Under the pieces are notes generated by a model. It saw only the letters and a list, made by a program, of their open reading frames with translations, did no database searches and was not told the DNA's origin. A stretch of DNA of 64,000 nucleotides from Firmicutes bacterium CAG:345. Lineage in GTDB: Bacteria; Bacillota_I; Bacilli_A; RFN20; CAG-288. The stretch lies in contig FR893385.1 of NCBI GenBank assembly GCA_000433315.1, positions 28,435 to 92,434 of the forward strand, read 5' to 3'. The stretch's first letter is position 1. Each line of letters begins with the position of its first letter. This document shows positions 7,848-15,289 of the stretch, one piece after another. Position numbers and translations under genes: made by a program.

Positions 7848-9010
7848 CTTGCGAACACTCCGTTAATAAATGGAAGAATAGTTTCAACTGAATTCAAGAA
7901 ACTCATTTTTCCACTTAAATAAGCACCGATTCCACATCCTAAACCTATGCACATAACAGTTAAACCTGCCATAACAATATATTGGGTTCCAATTCTATGA
8001 TTGCTCTTATTGGATAATATTCTATCAATTGCTGGAGTACATAAATTTACTAATAATATTGAATATCCTACGCCTTCTGGAGCACTTCCTAAATAACGGA
8101 TACATGCACAAACAAAGGCACCGAGGAATGCTGCATATATTCTTCCAGATGACATAACTGGTGATGTTACAGGATCGGTAATACAGAATACTGCACCAAA
8201 TAATACAGCACCATATAAACATTGTCTCAAAGCGAATTCAAAAGAACCTAATCCTTTATCAGCAGTAACTCCCATAAATAATGAAATTATAAAGAAAGCT
8301 ACAACATAAGTTAAAGACATTTTCCAATCGATTATTTTTCTTACTGAAAGATAAATTCCAATGAAAATAATAAGTCCAGCAAATGTTTCACCGATAGCAC
8401 CATGATAGGTACCAAGGAATAAACTCTTTAATGAAATATCTAATGTTTCATTGACAAAACCACTAGCCTGATTAATTGTAGTAAGTGTAGCACCTGTACT
8501 GATAGTTAAATTTGTACCAGCTTGTACAACACTAGCATTAGAAATCTGACCTGAAAAACAAATTCCAGCAAATATTCTTCCTGCTAAGGCTGGATTAAAG
8601 ATATTGCTTCCAAATCCACCAAATATGACTTTTGCAACTAAAGAAGCGATTAAAGCGGAGACAAAAATTACATAAATTGGAGTATAAACAGGGAATAATA
8701 AAACAAGAATTAATGGAGTAGCAAAGAAAAATTCTTTGGTTATTGGATTTAAGAATATTTCTTTAACTTTTAATGTTTTATGATAACGAATTGCAAGATT
8801 TGCGGTTTCAATAGCATAAACAGTTCCCATTGAAACTAATAAATTTAAGAACATTCTTAAAATGTATTTACCTGCATCATCACCGCCAGAAACACCATAA
8901 TAAACTAAAGCAGCAATAAAGACTAAAGCTACGCAAATGGTGAATTCAATCATCATTGACATAGTTGTTCTTTTAGTCTTCACACGATCATGTTGAAAAA
9001 CTTTTATCAT
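7844..9010 (-). CDS. rnfD: Rnf complex subunit RnfD
   Basis: A membrane subunit of 388 residues that carries covalent FMN and is homologous to NqrB. It contains GGFGSNIFNPALAGRIFAGI (131-150) and, in a loop, STGATLTT, where Thr175 fits the flavinylation motif. About nine hydrophobic helices are visible. It is nine bases downstream of rnfC and overlaps rnfG. Confidence 0.95.
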   Translation of the reverse strand: MIKVFQHDRVKTKRTTMSMMIEFTICVALVFIAALVYYGVSGGDDAGKYILRMFLNLLVSMGTVYAIETANLAIRYHKTLKVKEIFLNPITKEFFFATPLILVLLFPVYTPIYVIFVSALIASLVAKVIFGGFGSNIFNPALAGRIFAGICFSGQISNASVVQAGTNLTISTGATLTTINQASGFVNETLDISLKSLFLGTYHGAIGETFAGLIIFIGIYLSVRKIIDWKMSLTYVVAFFIISLFMGVTADKGLGSFEFALRQCLYGAVLFGAVFCITDPVTSPVMSSGRIYAAFLGAFVCACIRYLGSAPEGVGYSILLVNLCTPAIDRILSNKSNHRIGTQYIVMAGLTVMCIGLGCGIGAYLSGKMSFLNSVETILPFINGVFAR

Positions 9011-9019
9011 ATCTTTCTC

Positions 9020-10327
9020 CTACTTTTTAGTGCCAACTTTAATCTTAGTGATTAATTTACCTTTGGCAAAATCTTGAGCTAAATCAATATGTGATGGGCA
9101 AATAGCTGAGCACGATCCACAAGAAACGCAAGACATAATGCCTAATTTATCAGCAGATTTATAATCTTCACGTCCTAAAGCCATGCGAATTAAAACAGGT
9201 TGTAATGAACTTGGGCAAACTTCAATACATTTACCACAATGCCAACAAGCGACTGGTTTATATTCATGTTCTAACTTTTTAATATTAAAAACAGTTATAC
9301 CTGAATTATTATTCATCAAAGCAATTTCTTCTGATCTAGCTGCTTTACCGGTCATTGGTCCACCTATAACAATCATCACATCATCTTCGGTATTATATCC
9401 TCCGAGGAATTTTATTATTTCTCCAATAAGTGTTCCAACTGGGCAAATGACGTTGTTATTATTTTTTAAAGCATCACCAGAAAAAGTATATGTTCTAAAT
9501 CCTAAATTCTCAGTGCCGATAAATAGGTCACCAATTTGAGCTATTGTTTCAACATTATTGACAACAGCACCAACTTCAATAGGCAAAACATTATAAGTTT
9601 TCTTTAAGACGAACTTAACGAGTGTTCTTTCATATCCAGCTGGGTAAACGTCTGGTACTAAATGTAGTTCTAATTTGTCATGACCTTGTAAAGCTTTTTT
9701 AACTGGTTCAATCAGATCTTTTTTCGATTTTTTAAAGCATAGATAAGCTTTATCTAAGCCAAAAGTTTTTACAATTTTTTCCATGCCGACAATAACAGAA
9801 TTCAAGCGTTCCTGTAAAGCTTTATAGTCAGTTGTTAAATATGGTTCACATTCAACCGCATTGACAATTAAGTAAGAAATTTTCTTATTTGTTTTGTACT
9901 TTAAATAAGTTGGAAAGCCAGCTCCACCCATGCCGACAAGTCCTGCATTTTGAACAGCAGAAATAAATTCTTCTTTTGAAATGTCATCTTTTAATAAAGG
10001 TCTATCAACAGCTTCATATTTTTTGTCATTTTCAATAACAAAAAAATCTGTTGGACGACCCAAGGTACTATTGAAAAGTTTTTTAACTTCTTTAATTGTT
10101 CCAGAAACAGAAGAGATAACTGGGATACTGAAATCTGGACGAGTACCTAAAACTGTGCCTCTTAAAACTTTTTCACCAGCAGCAAGTTTATCTTTGAGTG
10201 GTAAACCTTTATTGTCTACCGCGGAAATATAAACAAAATCCGGATCGAAGCGGAGAGGGCTTTTGTGATCAGTAAGCTCTTTATGTCCTATAATGTGCTT
10301 ATGACCAACTGCATTTAAATTGTTCAT
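9020..10327 (-). CDS. rnfC: Rnf complex subunit RnfC
   Basis: The peripheral NADH-side subunit. It has the flavin/NADH-binding motif GLVGMGGAGFPTYLKY (about 129-144) and, near the C-terminus, two 4Fe-4S motifs: CWHCGKCIEVCPSSLQP (about 361-377) and CVSCGSCSAICP (about 399-410). At 435 residues it matches the Firmicute form. It is the first gene of the operon; a TATAAT box reads on the minus strand at 10351-10356. The complex couples ferredoxin oxidation and NAD+ reduction to Na+ or H+ transport, a main energy source for an anaerobe using pyruvate formate-lyase. Confidence 0.96.
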   Translation of the reverse strand: MNNLNAVGHKHIIGHKELTDHKSPLRFDPDFVYISAVDNKGLPLKDKLAAGEKVLRGTVLGTRPDFSIPVISSVSGTIKEVKKLFNSTLGRPTDFFVIENDKKYEAVDRPLLKDDISKEEFISAVQNAGLVGMGGAGFPTYLKYKTNKKISYLIVNAVECEPYLTTDYKALQERLNSVIVGMEKIVKTFGLDKAYLCFKKSKKDLIEPVKKALQGHDKLELHLVPDVYPAGYERTLVKFVLKKTYNVLPIEVGAVVNNVETIAQIGDLFIGTENLGFRTYTFSGDALKNNNNVICPVGTLIGEIIKFLGGYNTEDDVMIVIGGPMTGKAARSEEIALMNNNSGITVFNIKKLEHEYKPVACWHCGKCIEVCPSSLQPVLIRMALGREDYKSADKLGIMSCVSCGSCSAICPSHIDLAQDFAKGKLITKIKVGTKK

Positions 10328-10350
10328 ATCTTTCTCCTTAACGTCTTTTA

Positions 10351-10356
10351 TTATAT
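10351..10356 (-). promoter_or_regulatory. Possible -10 box of the rnf operon
   Basis: TATAAT on the minus strand, about 24 bases before the rnfC start codon. No clear -35 box is seen, so the assignment is tentative. Confidence 0.4.
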
Positions 10357-10499
10357 AAAAGAAAAAATAAAAATTAAAGTAGTTATCACTTTTTAGAAAT
10401 GAATTTCAATATTTGTATTACTCGCTCATTATTTATTGCCAAATAATCATTTGCGCAAATATAATTCATAAAATTTCTCAAATTTAAAAAAGCTGAAAT

Positions 10500-10513
10500 T
10501 GTAAGCACTTTCA
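10500..10513 (+). promoter_or_regulatory. cre-like site (CcpA operator) upstream of pfl
   Basis: TGTAAGCACTTTCA matches the cre consensus TGWAARCGYTWWCA at 13 of 14 positions (A for G at position 8). It lies 85 bases upstream of the pfl start codon, between the divergent rnf and pfl operons. pfl is a known type of CcpA target in Firmicutes. No ccpA gene is in the window, so this is inferred. Confidence 0.5.
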
Positions 10514-10514
10514 T

Positions 10515-10543
10515 AATGCGTATTAATTGTAAAAAAACGCATT
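10515..10543 (+). promoter_or_regulatory. Inverted repeat in the pfl promoter region
   Basis: AATGCGT and ACGCATT, seven bases each, separated by 15 bases. It could be an operator or a leader hairpin. It does not fit the Rex or Fnr consensus. Confidence 0.3.
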
Positions 10544-10597
10544 GTTAGTTTATTCTAATATTGGCTAAATTGCTGTTTAATTAATTTGGAGGTAAAA

Positions 10598-12670
10598 ATG
10601 GAAGAAAAACAAGAATGGCGCAATTTTGTCGGCGGTGCCTGGCAAGGCGAAGTCGATGTTCGCGATTTTATTCAAAAGAACTACACACCATATGATGGTG
10701 ATGATAGTTTCTTAAAAGGTCCTACCGATGCTACAAAGAAACTTTGGGCACAAGTCATGGAACTCAGTAAAGAAGAAAGAGAAAAAGGCGGTGTCCTCGA
10801 TATGGATACTAAAATCATTTCTACAATCACTTCTCATGGTCCTGGCTATTTAAATAAAGACCTTGAAACAATTGTTGGTTTCCAAACAGATAAACCATTT
10901 AAGCGTTCTTTACAACCATATGGTGGAATTCGTATGGCTGAAAAAGCTTGCTTAGATAATGGATATAAAGTTGATCCTGAAATTTCTAAATTCTTCAAGA
11001 TTCATCGTAAAACTCATAACGCTGGTGTCTTTGATGTCTATACACCTGAAATGCGTGCTTGCCGTTCAAGCCACGTTATTACCGGCTTGCCAGATGCTTA
11101 TGGTCGTGGCCGTATTATCGGTGACTATCGCCGTGTTGCTTTATATGGTGTTGATTTCTTAATCAAAGACAAGGAAGATCAAAAAGCTTCTACACCTGAT
11201 ATCATGACAGAAAATGTCATTCGTGATCGTGAAGAATACAGCGAACAAATTCGCGCTTTACAAGAATTAAAAGAACTCGGAAATATTTATGGTTACGATA
11301 TTTCTAAACCTGCAAAAGATGTCAAAGAAGCTATTCAATGGTTATATTTCGGCTACTTAGCTGCTGTTAAAGAACAAAATGGTGCAGCAATGAGTTTAGG
11401 TAGAACTTCTACATTTATTGATATCTATGCTGAAAGAGACTTAAAAGAAGGTAGATATACCGAAGAGCAAATTCAAGAATTTGTCGATCACTTCATCATG
11501 AAATTACGTCTTATCAAATTTGCTCGTACTCCTGAATACAATGCATTATTCTCCGGTGATCCTCAATGGGTTACAGAATCCATTGGTGGTGTCGGAATCG
11601 ATGGAAGACACATGGTTACAAAGATGAGCTATCGTTATCTCCATACTCTTTCTAACCTCGGAACTGCACCAGAACCAAATTTAACAGTTTTATGGTCAAA
11701 TCGTTTACCATTAAACTTCAAAAAATTCTGTGCTAAAACTTCCATTGAATCGTCTTCAATTCAATATGAAAACGATGATCTCATGAGAGTAACTCATGGT
11801 GATGATTACGCTATTGCTTGCTGCGTTTCTTCCATGAGAGTTGGTAAAGAAATGCAATTCTTCGGCGCTCGTGCTAACCTCGCAAAGACTTTACTTTACG
11901 CCATCAATGGTGGTTATGATGTTTTCTCCAATAAACAAGTTGGACCTGAATATCGCCGAATCGATAGCGAATATCTCGACTACGATGATGTAATGAAACA
12001 TTACGATACAATGATGGGTTGGTTAGCTGGTGTTTATGTCAACGCCTTAAATATTATTCACTATATGCATGATAAATATTGCTACGAAAGAATTCAAATG
12101 GCTCTTCATGATGCTCATGTAACAAGATGGTTTGCTACAGGTATCGCTGGATTATCTGTTGTTGCCGATTCCTTATCCGCAATTAAATACGCTAAAGTTA
12201 AGGTCATCAGAAATGAATTAGGATATGCCATCGGATATCAAACTGAAGGTGACTTCCCTAAATACGGAAACGATGATGATAGAGTAGACTCTATCGCTGT
12301 CGATATCGTTAAACGTTTCATGAAACACTTAAAGAAATATCCTACATATCGTGGTGGTATAACTACAACTTCTATTCTTACAATTACTTCCAACGTTGTC
12401 TATGGTAAAAATACTGCTTCTACTCCAGATGGTAGAAAAGCTGGTGAACCATTTGCTCCAGGTGCTAACCCAATGCATCACCGTGATTCTCATGGTGCTG
12501 TTGCATCCCTTGCATCTGTCGCAAAGATTCCATTCAAATATGCTCAAGATGGTATATCAAATACTTTCTCCATCATCCCAGGTGCTCTAGGTAAAGATGA
12601 TCAAGTCTTTGCTGGAGATCTCGATGTTGAATTATCTAACTTCGATCCAAGTGAACACGAAGGCAAATAA
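10598..12670 (+). CDS. pflB: Pyruvate formate-lyase catalytic core, lacking the glycyl-radical domain
   Basis: Converts pyruvate and CoA to acetyl-CoA and formate. This 690-residue protein holds the barrel and the catalytic pair Cys408-Cys409 in AIACCVSSMRVG, as well as TPDGRKAGEPFAPGANP near the end. An intact PFL is about 750-790 residues and ends with the RVSGYA glycine loop; here the chain stops after KDDQVFAGDLDVELSNFDPS and a short tail. The missing domain is a separate gene 213 bases further on. The stop overlaps the start of the 67-aa gene (TAATG). A TTG at 10586 is in frame, but GGAGGT at 10588-10593 clearly serves the ATG at 10598. Fold and chemistry are secure; the split is the unusual point. 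Confidence 0.97.
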   Translation: MEEKQEWRNFVGGAWQGEVDVRDFIQKNYTPYDGDDSFLKGPTDATKKLWAQVMELSKEEREKGGVLDMDTKIISTITSHGPGYLNKDLETIVGFQTDKPFKRSLQPYGGIRMAEKACLDNGYKVDPEISKFFKIHRKTHNAGVFDVYTPEMRACRSSHVITGLPDAYGRGRIIGDYRRVALYGVDFLIKDKEDQKASTPDIMTENVIRDREEYSEQIRALQELKELGNIYGYDISKPAKDVKEAIQWLYFGYLAAVKEQNGAAMSLGRTSTFIDIYAERDLKEGRYTEEQIQEFVDHFIMKLRLIKFARTPEYNALFSGDPQWVTESIGGVGIDGRHMVTKMSYRYLHTLSNLGTAPEPNLTVLWSNRLPLNFKKFCAKTSIESSSIQYENDDLMRVTHGDDYAIACCVSSMRVGKEMQFFGARANLAKTLLYAINGGYDVFSNKQVGPEYRRIDSEYLDYDDVMKHYDTMMGWLAGVYVNALNIIHYMHDKYCYERIQMALHDAHVTRWFATGIAGLSVVADSLSAIKYAKVKVIRNELGYAIGYQTEGDFPKYGNDDDRVDSIAVDIVKRFMKHLKKYPTYRGGITTTSILTITSNVVYGKNTASTPDGRKAGEPFAPGANPMHHRDSHGAVASLASVAKIPFKYAQDGISNTFSIIPGALGKDDQVFAGDLDVELSNFDPSEHEGK

Positions 12671-12873
12671 TGAATACAGATAACGAAAAACTTATTGAAG
12701 ATATTATAAATTCATTAGATAACGCTACAAATAACGGCGTCGGACATGTTGAAGTTAAAGTCAACAAAAAAAATTCAAATGTCGAAATTACAAATATATC
12801 AAAAGATGATGACAGCGATGATGGTCTTAAAAAAGAAGTTAAGACCATCGGCTGTGTCAAATGTGCTAAATAG
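12670..12873 (+). CDS. 67-aa CxxC protein within the split pfl operon
   Basis: Its ATG overlaps the stop of the PFL core, and its stop overlaps the ribosome site of the glycyl-radical gene, so all three are translationally linked. The first half looks like the start of the glycyl-radical domain next door: KLIEDIINSLDNATNNGVGH compared with QQIDNLVNMLDGYTKEGGHH, followed in both by a V-x-V strand; about 10 of 26 positions agree by my alignment. The second half is acidic and ends IGCVKCAK. So it may be a degenerate copy of the radical domain's N-terminal part that ends in a metal- or thiol-active CxxC instead of the glycine loop. The function is not known. Confidence 0.75.
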   Translation: MNTDNEKLIEDIINSLDNATNNGVGHVEVKVNKKNSNVEITNISKDDDSDDGLKKEVKTIGCVKCAK

Positions 12874-12883
12874 GAGGCTAAAT

Positions 12884-13129
12884 ATGGCAAAAGCTACAGA
12901 ACAACAAATCGATAACTTAGTTAATATGTTAGATGGCTATACAAAAGAAGGTGGCCATCATCTCAATGTCAACGTTCTTACAAAAGAAACTCTTCTCGAT
13001 GCTCAAAAACATCCTGAAAATTATCCTCAACTCACAATCCGTGTCAGTGGATATGCTGTCAACTTCATCAAATTGACAAAAGAACAACAAGACGAAGTTA
13101 TTTCTCGTACATTCCACGATGCTATTTAA
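12884..13129 (+). CDS. Stand-alone glycyl-radical domain of pyruvate formate-lyase (GrcA/YfiD-like)
   Basis: This 81-residue protein is the C-terminal domain of PFL encoded on its own. It contains GGHHLNVNVLTKETLLDA, HPENYPQLTIRVSGYAVNF and LTKEQQDEVISRTFHDAI. Gly56 in RVSGYAV is the expected radical site. The ATG at 12884 follows AGGAGG at 12872-12877 with six bases between, so it is a real independent start and not a frameshift of the core gene. In enterobacteria the similar YfiD/GrcA protein only repairs a cleaved PFL; here no full-length PFL is present in the operon, so this protein must supply the radical. Confidence 0.95.
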   Translation: MAKATEQQIDNLVNMLDGYTKEGGHHLNVNVLTKETLLDAQKHPENYPQLTIRVSGYAVNFIKLTKEQQDEVISRTFHDAI

Positions 13130-13895
13130 GCTTATGGAAGGTCATATTCATTCAACAGAAAGTTTTGGAACAGTCGACGGACCGGGTATTCGGTTCGTCG
13201 TTTTTTTCCAAGGCTGTCCAATGCGTTGTCTATTTTGTCACAATCCAGATACATGGAAGATTAGTACCGATAAAGATAAAAAAAATTTAATGTCTGTTGA
13301 TACTATTATTGAAAATTATAAAAAAAATCTTCCATTTTATAAAAATGGAGGAATAACATGCACTGGTGGAGAACCACTGCTTCAAATAGACTTTTTAACC
13401 GAATTATTTAAAAGATGTCACGAAGAAAATATTCATACCTGTTTGGACACTTCAGGGATAACATTCAACCCAAGCGATGATAAAAATCTAGCTAAATTCA
13501 ACGAATTAATTAAATACACTGATTTAGTTATGCTCGATATAAAACAGATAGATAATGAGAAGCACAAAATTTTAACATCGCAAAACAATGATAGAATTCT
13601 TGCTTTTGCAGAGTACTTATCTGACAATAATATTCCTATTTGGATAAGACATGTTGTTGTTCCAGGTTATACTGATAAGAAAGAAGATTGGTATAAATTA
13701 GGACAATTCATTGGAAAATTAAAAACATTAAAAGCTTTAGATTGTTTACCTTATCATACCATGGGTGTAAATAAATATTATAGTTTAAATATTCCATATC
13801 CTCTAGAAGGCGTTGAACCAGCACCTAAAGAATTAGCTGCTAATGCAAAAAAAGAGATACTTCGAGGAATAATTAGCGTACGCAATAAAAAATAA
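13119..13895 (+). CDS. pflA: Pyruvate formate-lyase activating enzyme (radical SAM)
   Basis: Uses SAM and a 4Fe-4S cluster to place the radical on the PFL glycine. The cluster motif is CPMRCLFCHNPDTW (C-x3-C-x2-C), preceded by SFGTVDGPGIRFVVFFQGCP; GGITCTGGEPLLQ is the SAM-binding GGEP region. The last strand and LEGVEPAPKELAANAK close a normal-length protein. The reading frame opens at ATG 13119, inside the glycyl-radical gene (overlap of 11 bases); a second ATG at 13134 is just after that stop. Neither has a clear ribosome site, so translation is probably coupled. Confidence 0.96.
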   Translation: MLFKLMEGHIHSTESFGTVDGPGIRFVVFFQGCPMRCLFCHNPDTWKISTDKDKKNLMSVDTIIENYKKNLPFYKNGGITCTGGEPLLQIDFLTELFKRCHEENIHTCLDTSGITFNPSDDKNLAKFNELIKYTDLVMLDIKQIDNEKHKILTSQNNDRILAFAEYLSDNNIPIWIRHVVVPGYTDKKEDWYKLGQFIGKLKTLKALDCLPYHTMGVNKYYSLNIPYPLEGVEPAPKELAANAKKEILRGIISVRNKK

Positions 13896-13906
13896 AATTA
13901 AACAAA

Positions 13907-13946
13907 GCAGCTTTTATAATTATTAAAAAATAAAAGTTGCTTTTTT
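13907..13946 (+). terminator. Terminator of the pfl operon
   Basis: Stem GCAGCTTTTAT / ATAAAAGTTGC (one G-T pair) followed by TTTTTT, 12 bases after the pflA stop. Confidence 0.85.
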
Positions 13947-13980
13947 CTTTCAAAAACCTTATGAAATATAGATTTTACTA

Positions 13981-14009
13981 TTGCATATTTTCATAATTTA
14001 TAGTAAAAT
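13981..14009 (+). promoter_or_regulatory. Promoter of the tRNA-Pro/tRNA-His pair
   Basis: TTGCAT (13981-13986), 17 bases, then TAAAAT (14004-14009). The tRNA begins 11 bases further. Confidence 0.6.
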
Positions 14010-14020
14010 TTATCACAGCG

Positions 14021-14097
14021 CGGGAAATAGCGCAGTATGGTAGCGCGCTTGGTTCGGGACCAAGAGGTCGCGGGTTCGACTCCCGCTTTTCCGACCA
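14021..14097 (+). tRNA. tRNA-Pro (anticodon CGG)
   Basis: The cloverleaf is complete: acceptor CGGGAAA / TTTTCCG, D stem GCGC, anticodon stem CTTGG / CCAAG with loop TTCGGGA, T arm CGGGTTCGACTCCCG, and encoded CCA. The total length is 77. Confidence 0.95.
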
Positions 14098-14116
14098 GTT
14101 ACCAAAAAATATAGAT

Positions 14117-14193
14117 GGCGGTTGTGGTGAAGTGGCTAACACATCTGGCTGTGAACCAGACATTCGGGAGTTCGATCCTCCTCAACCGCCCCA
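14117..14193 (+). tRNA. tRNA-His (anticodon GTG)
   Basis: Acceptor GGCGGTTG / CAACCGCC includes the extra 5' G typical of tRNA-His. Anticodon stem TCTGG / CCAGA with loop CTGTGAA. CCA is encoded. It is 19 bases after tRNA-Pro and likely on the same transcript. Confidence 0.95.
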
Positions 14194-14210
14194 GTATAGA
14201 ATTTATTGGT

Positions 14211-14236
14211 CCAGTGTTGAAATACTGGGCTTTTTT
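14211..14236 (+). terminator. Terminator after tRNA-His, within repeat copy A
   Basis: CCAGT / ACTGG followed by GCTTTTTT. The position matches the hairpin in the two good copies of the long repeat. Confidence 0.6.
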
Positions 14237-14283
14237 GATGCAGTAATTACAGTGTTTATATTTAAAATGCATAATTTTGCTTG

Positions 14284-14915
14284 GTAAGCGTCAAAAATAA
14301 CCAGGATCGAAAAAAGGCTCGAATTTTGAATAATTTTTTCAGGAGGAACGAACATGTTTAAAATTGATTTTGTAAAAAAATATTTTTCAAAAAGATATTT
14401 TTCAAAAATATAATGTAAGCAAATAAACACTATGATGATGGATATGTAAATATAGAAATTTAGTTCAAAATGATTGGAAGATTACTGAAGGTTTTTTTCA
14501 AGAAAGAGAATTTAAAAGTTATATAGATAAGTTATTTGAAATATTTAATAAAGTTAATCCACAAAATAAATCAAGACTAGAAGAAGCAATAAAATATATA
14601 ACAACAAGAAAATATATTTTTTTAAATATTAAACGATGGTCACTTAGAATTAAGCAATAATACAACGAAAAGAGGTATAAAGACATTTGTAATAACAATA
14701 AAAAACTTTTTGTTTTCGAATACAGAAAATAGAACTGAATCATCAGCAATAATTTTTTCAATAATACAAACAGCAATAGCAAATGGAATAGATTATAAAA
14801 AATATATAGAAAAAGTAATAAATAATATACAACCAAATTCAACAAAAGAAGAATTAGAAAATCTTTTACCTTGGACAATTGAATTGAACTATATATGGAT
14901 ATCTTTGACGCTTAC
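14284..14915 (+). mobile_element. Deleted IS66-family element with both terminal inverted repeats
   Basis: The left end reads GTAAGCGTCAAAAATAACCA (14284-14303) and the reverse of the right end reads GTAAGCGTCAAAGATATCCA (14896-14915), 18 of 20 identical. GTAAGCG is typical for IS66 ends. A usual IS66 element is about 2.5 kb; this one is 632 bp and keeps only the transposase tail. The eight bases on either side (TTTGCTTG and TCTTAACT) do not match, so no target duplication is seen. Confidence 0.85.
14470..14903 (+). pseudogene. IS66 transposase, C-terminal remnant
   Basis: Pieces in different frames give a row of IS66 transposase features: EAIKYITTRKYIFLNI, then DGHLELSNNTTKRGIKTFVI (from the LSNN-AER-IKP region), then KNFLFSNTENRTESSAIIFS, and ELENLLPWTIEL at the end. 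Frame changes and stops interrupt it, and the N-terminal two thirds are gone. It cannot make an active enzyme. Confidence 0.85.
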
Positions 14916-15289
14916 TCTTAACTTTATATGATTTAAAAAATGTTGATAAAATTTTATACAACTTAACATAAATAGAAATTTAGAAAAAATTCGACTTATT
15001 TTTGAGCAAAATATAGCCTCAATATAGATAAAAAGTGAGAAAAATGTTAAAATTTTTACAAGAATTAAAAATGTCGATGAGAATTTTATGATTTTCAGCT
15101 AAATGAAAAATCTATAATTAGATTTTTTATCAGGACCAAAAACAACTATATTTTAAGAATATAAATTATATAGATTGATGAAAAAATGTCAAAATTTGAA
15201 TATTTAGCGAAAAAATAAAGATCAATTGTTGAAAGATATTGAGAACAAAAAAACGAATTAAAAAGCGCAAAACATAGTGGAGGTAGGAA

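Larger units (their letters stand above)
14198..15100 (+). repeat. Long intergenic repeat, copy A (interrupted by the IS66 remnant)
   Basis: The left part (about 14198-14283) shares GGCTTTTTTG, then TTTAAAATGC and ATTTTGCTT in the same order with the good copies at 20664 and 33060. The right part (about 14995-15090) shares ATATAGATAAAAAG (15022-15035) and the following AT-rich promoter-like stretch with copy C (33345-33358). Between them lies the IS66 remnant. No gene is seen between the element and 15290, so the 14916-15289 stretch holds only this repeat tail. Confidence 0.55.

Noticed and set aside
10501..10570. Rex (NADH-sensing) operator upstream of pfl.
   Set aside because: TTGTTA occurs but without the matching TAACAA half at the right distance.
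12660..12890. The split of pyruvate formate-lyase could be an assembly frameshift.
   Set aside because: The core ends at a stop overlapping the start of a different gene, and the radical domain has its own ATG and AGGAGG at proper spacing. No single base change would join them.
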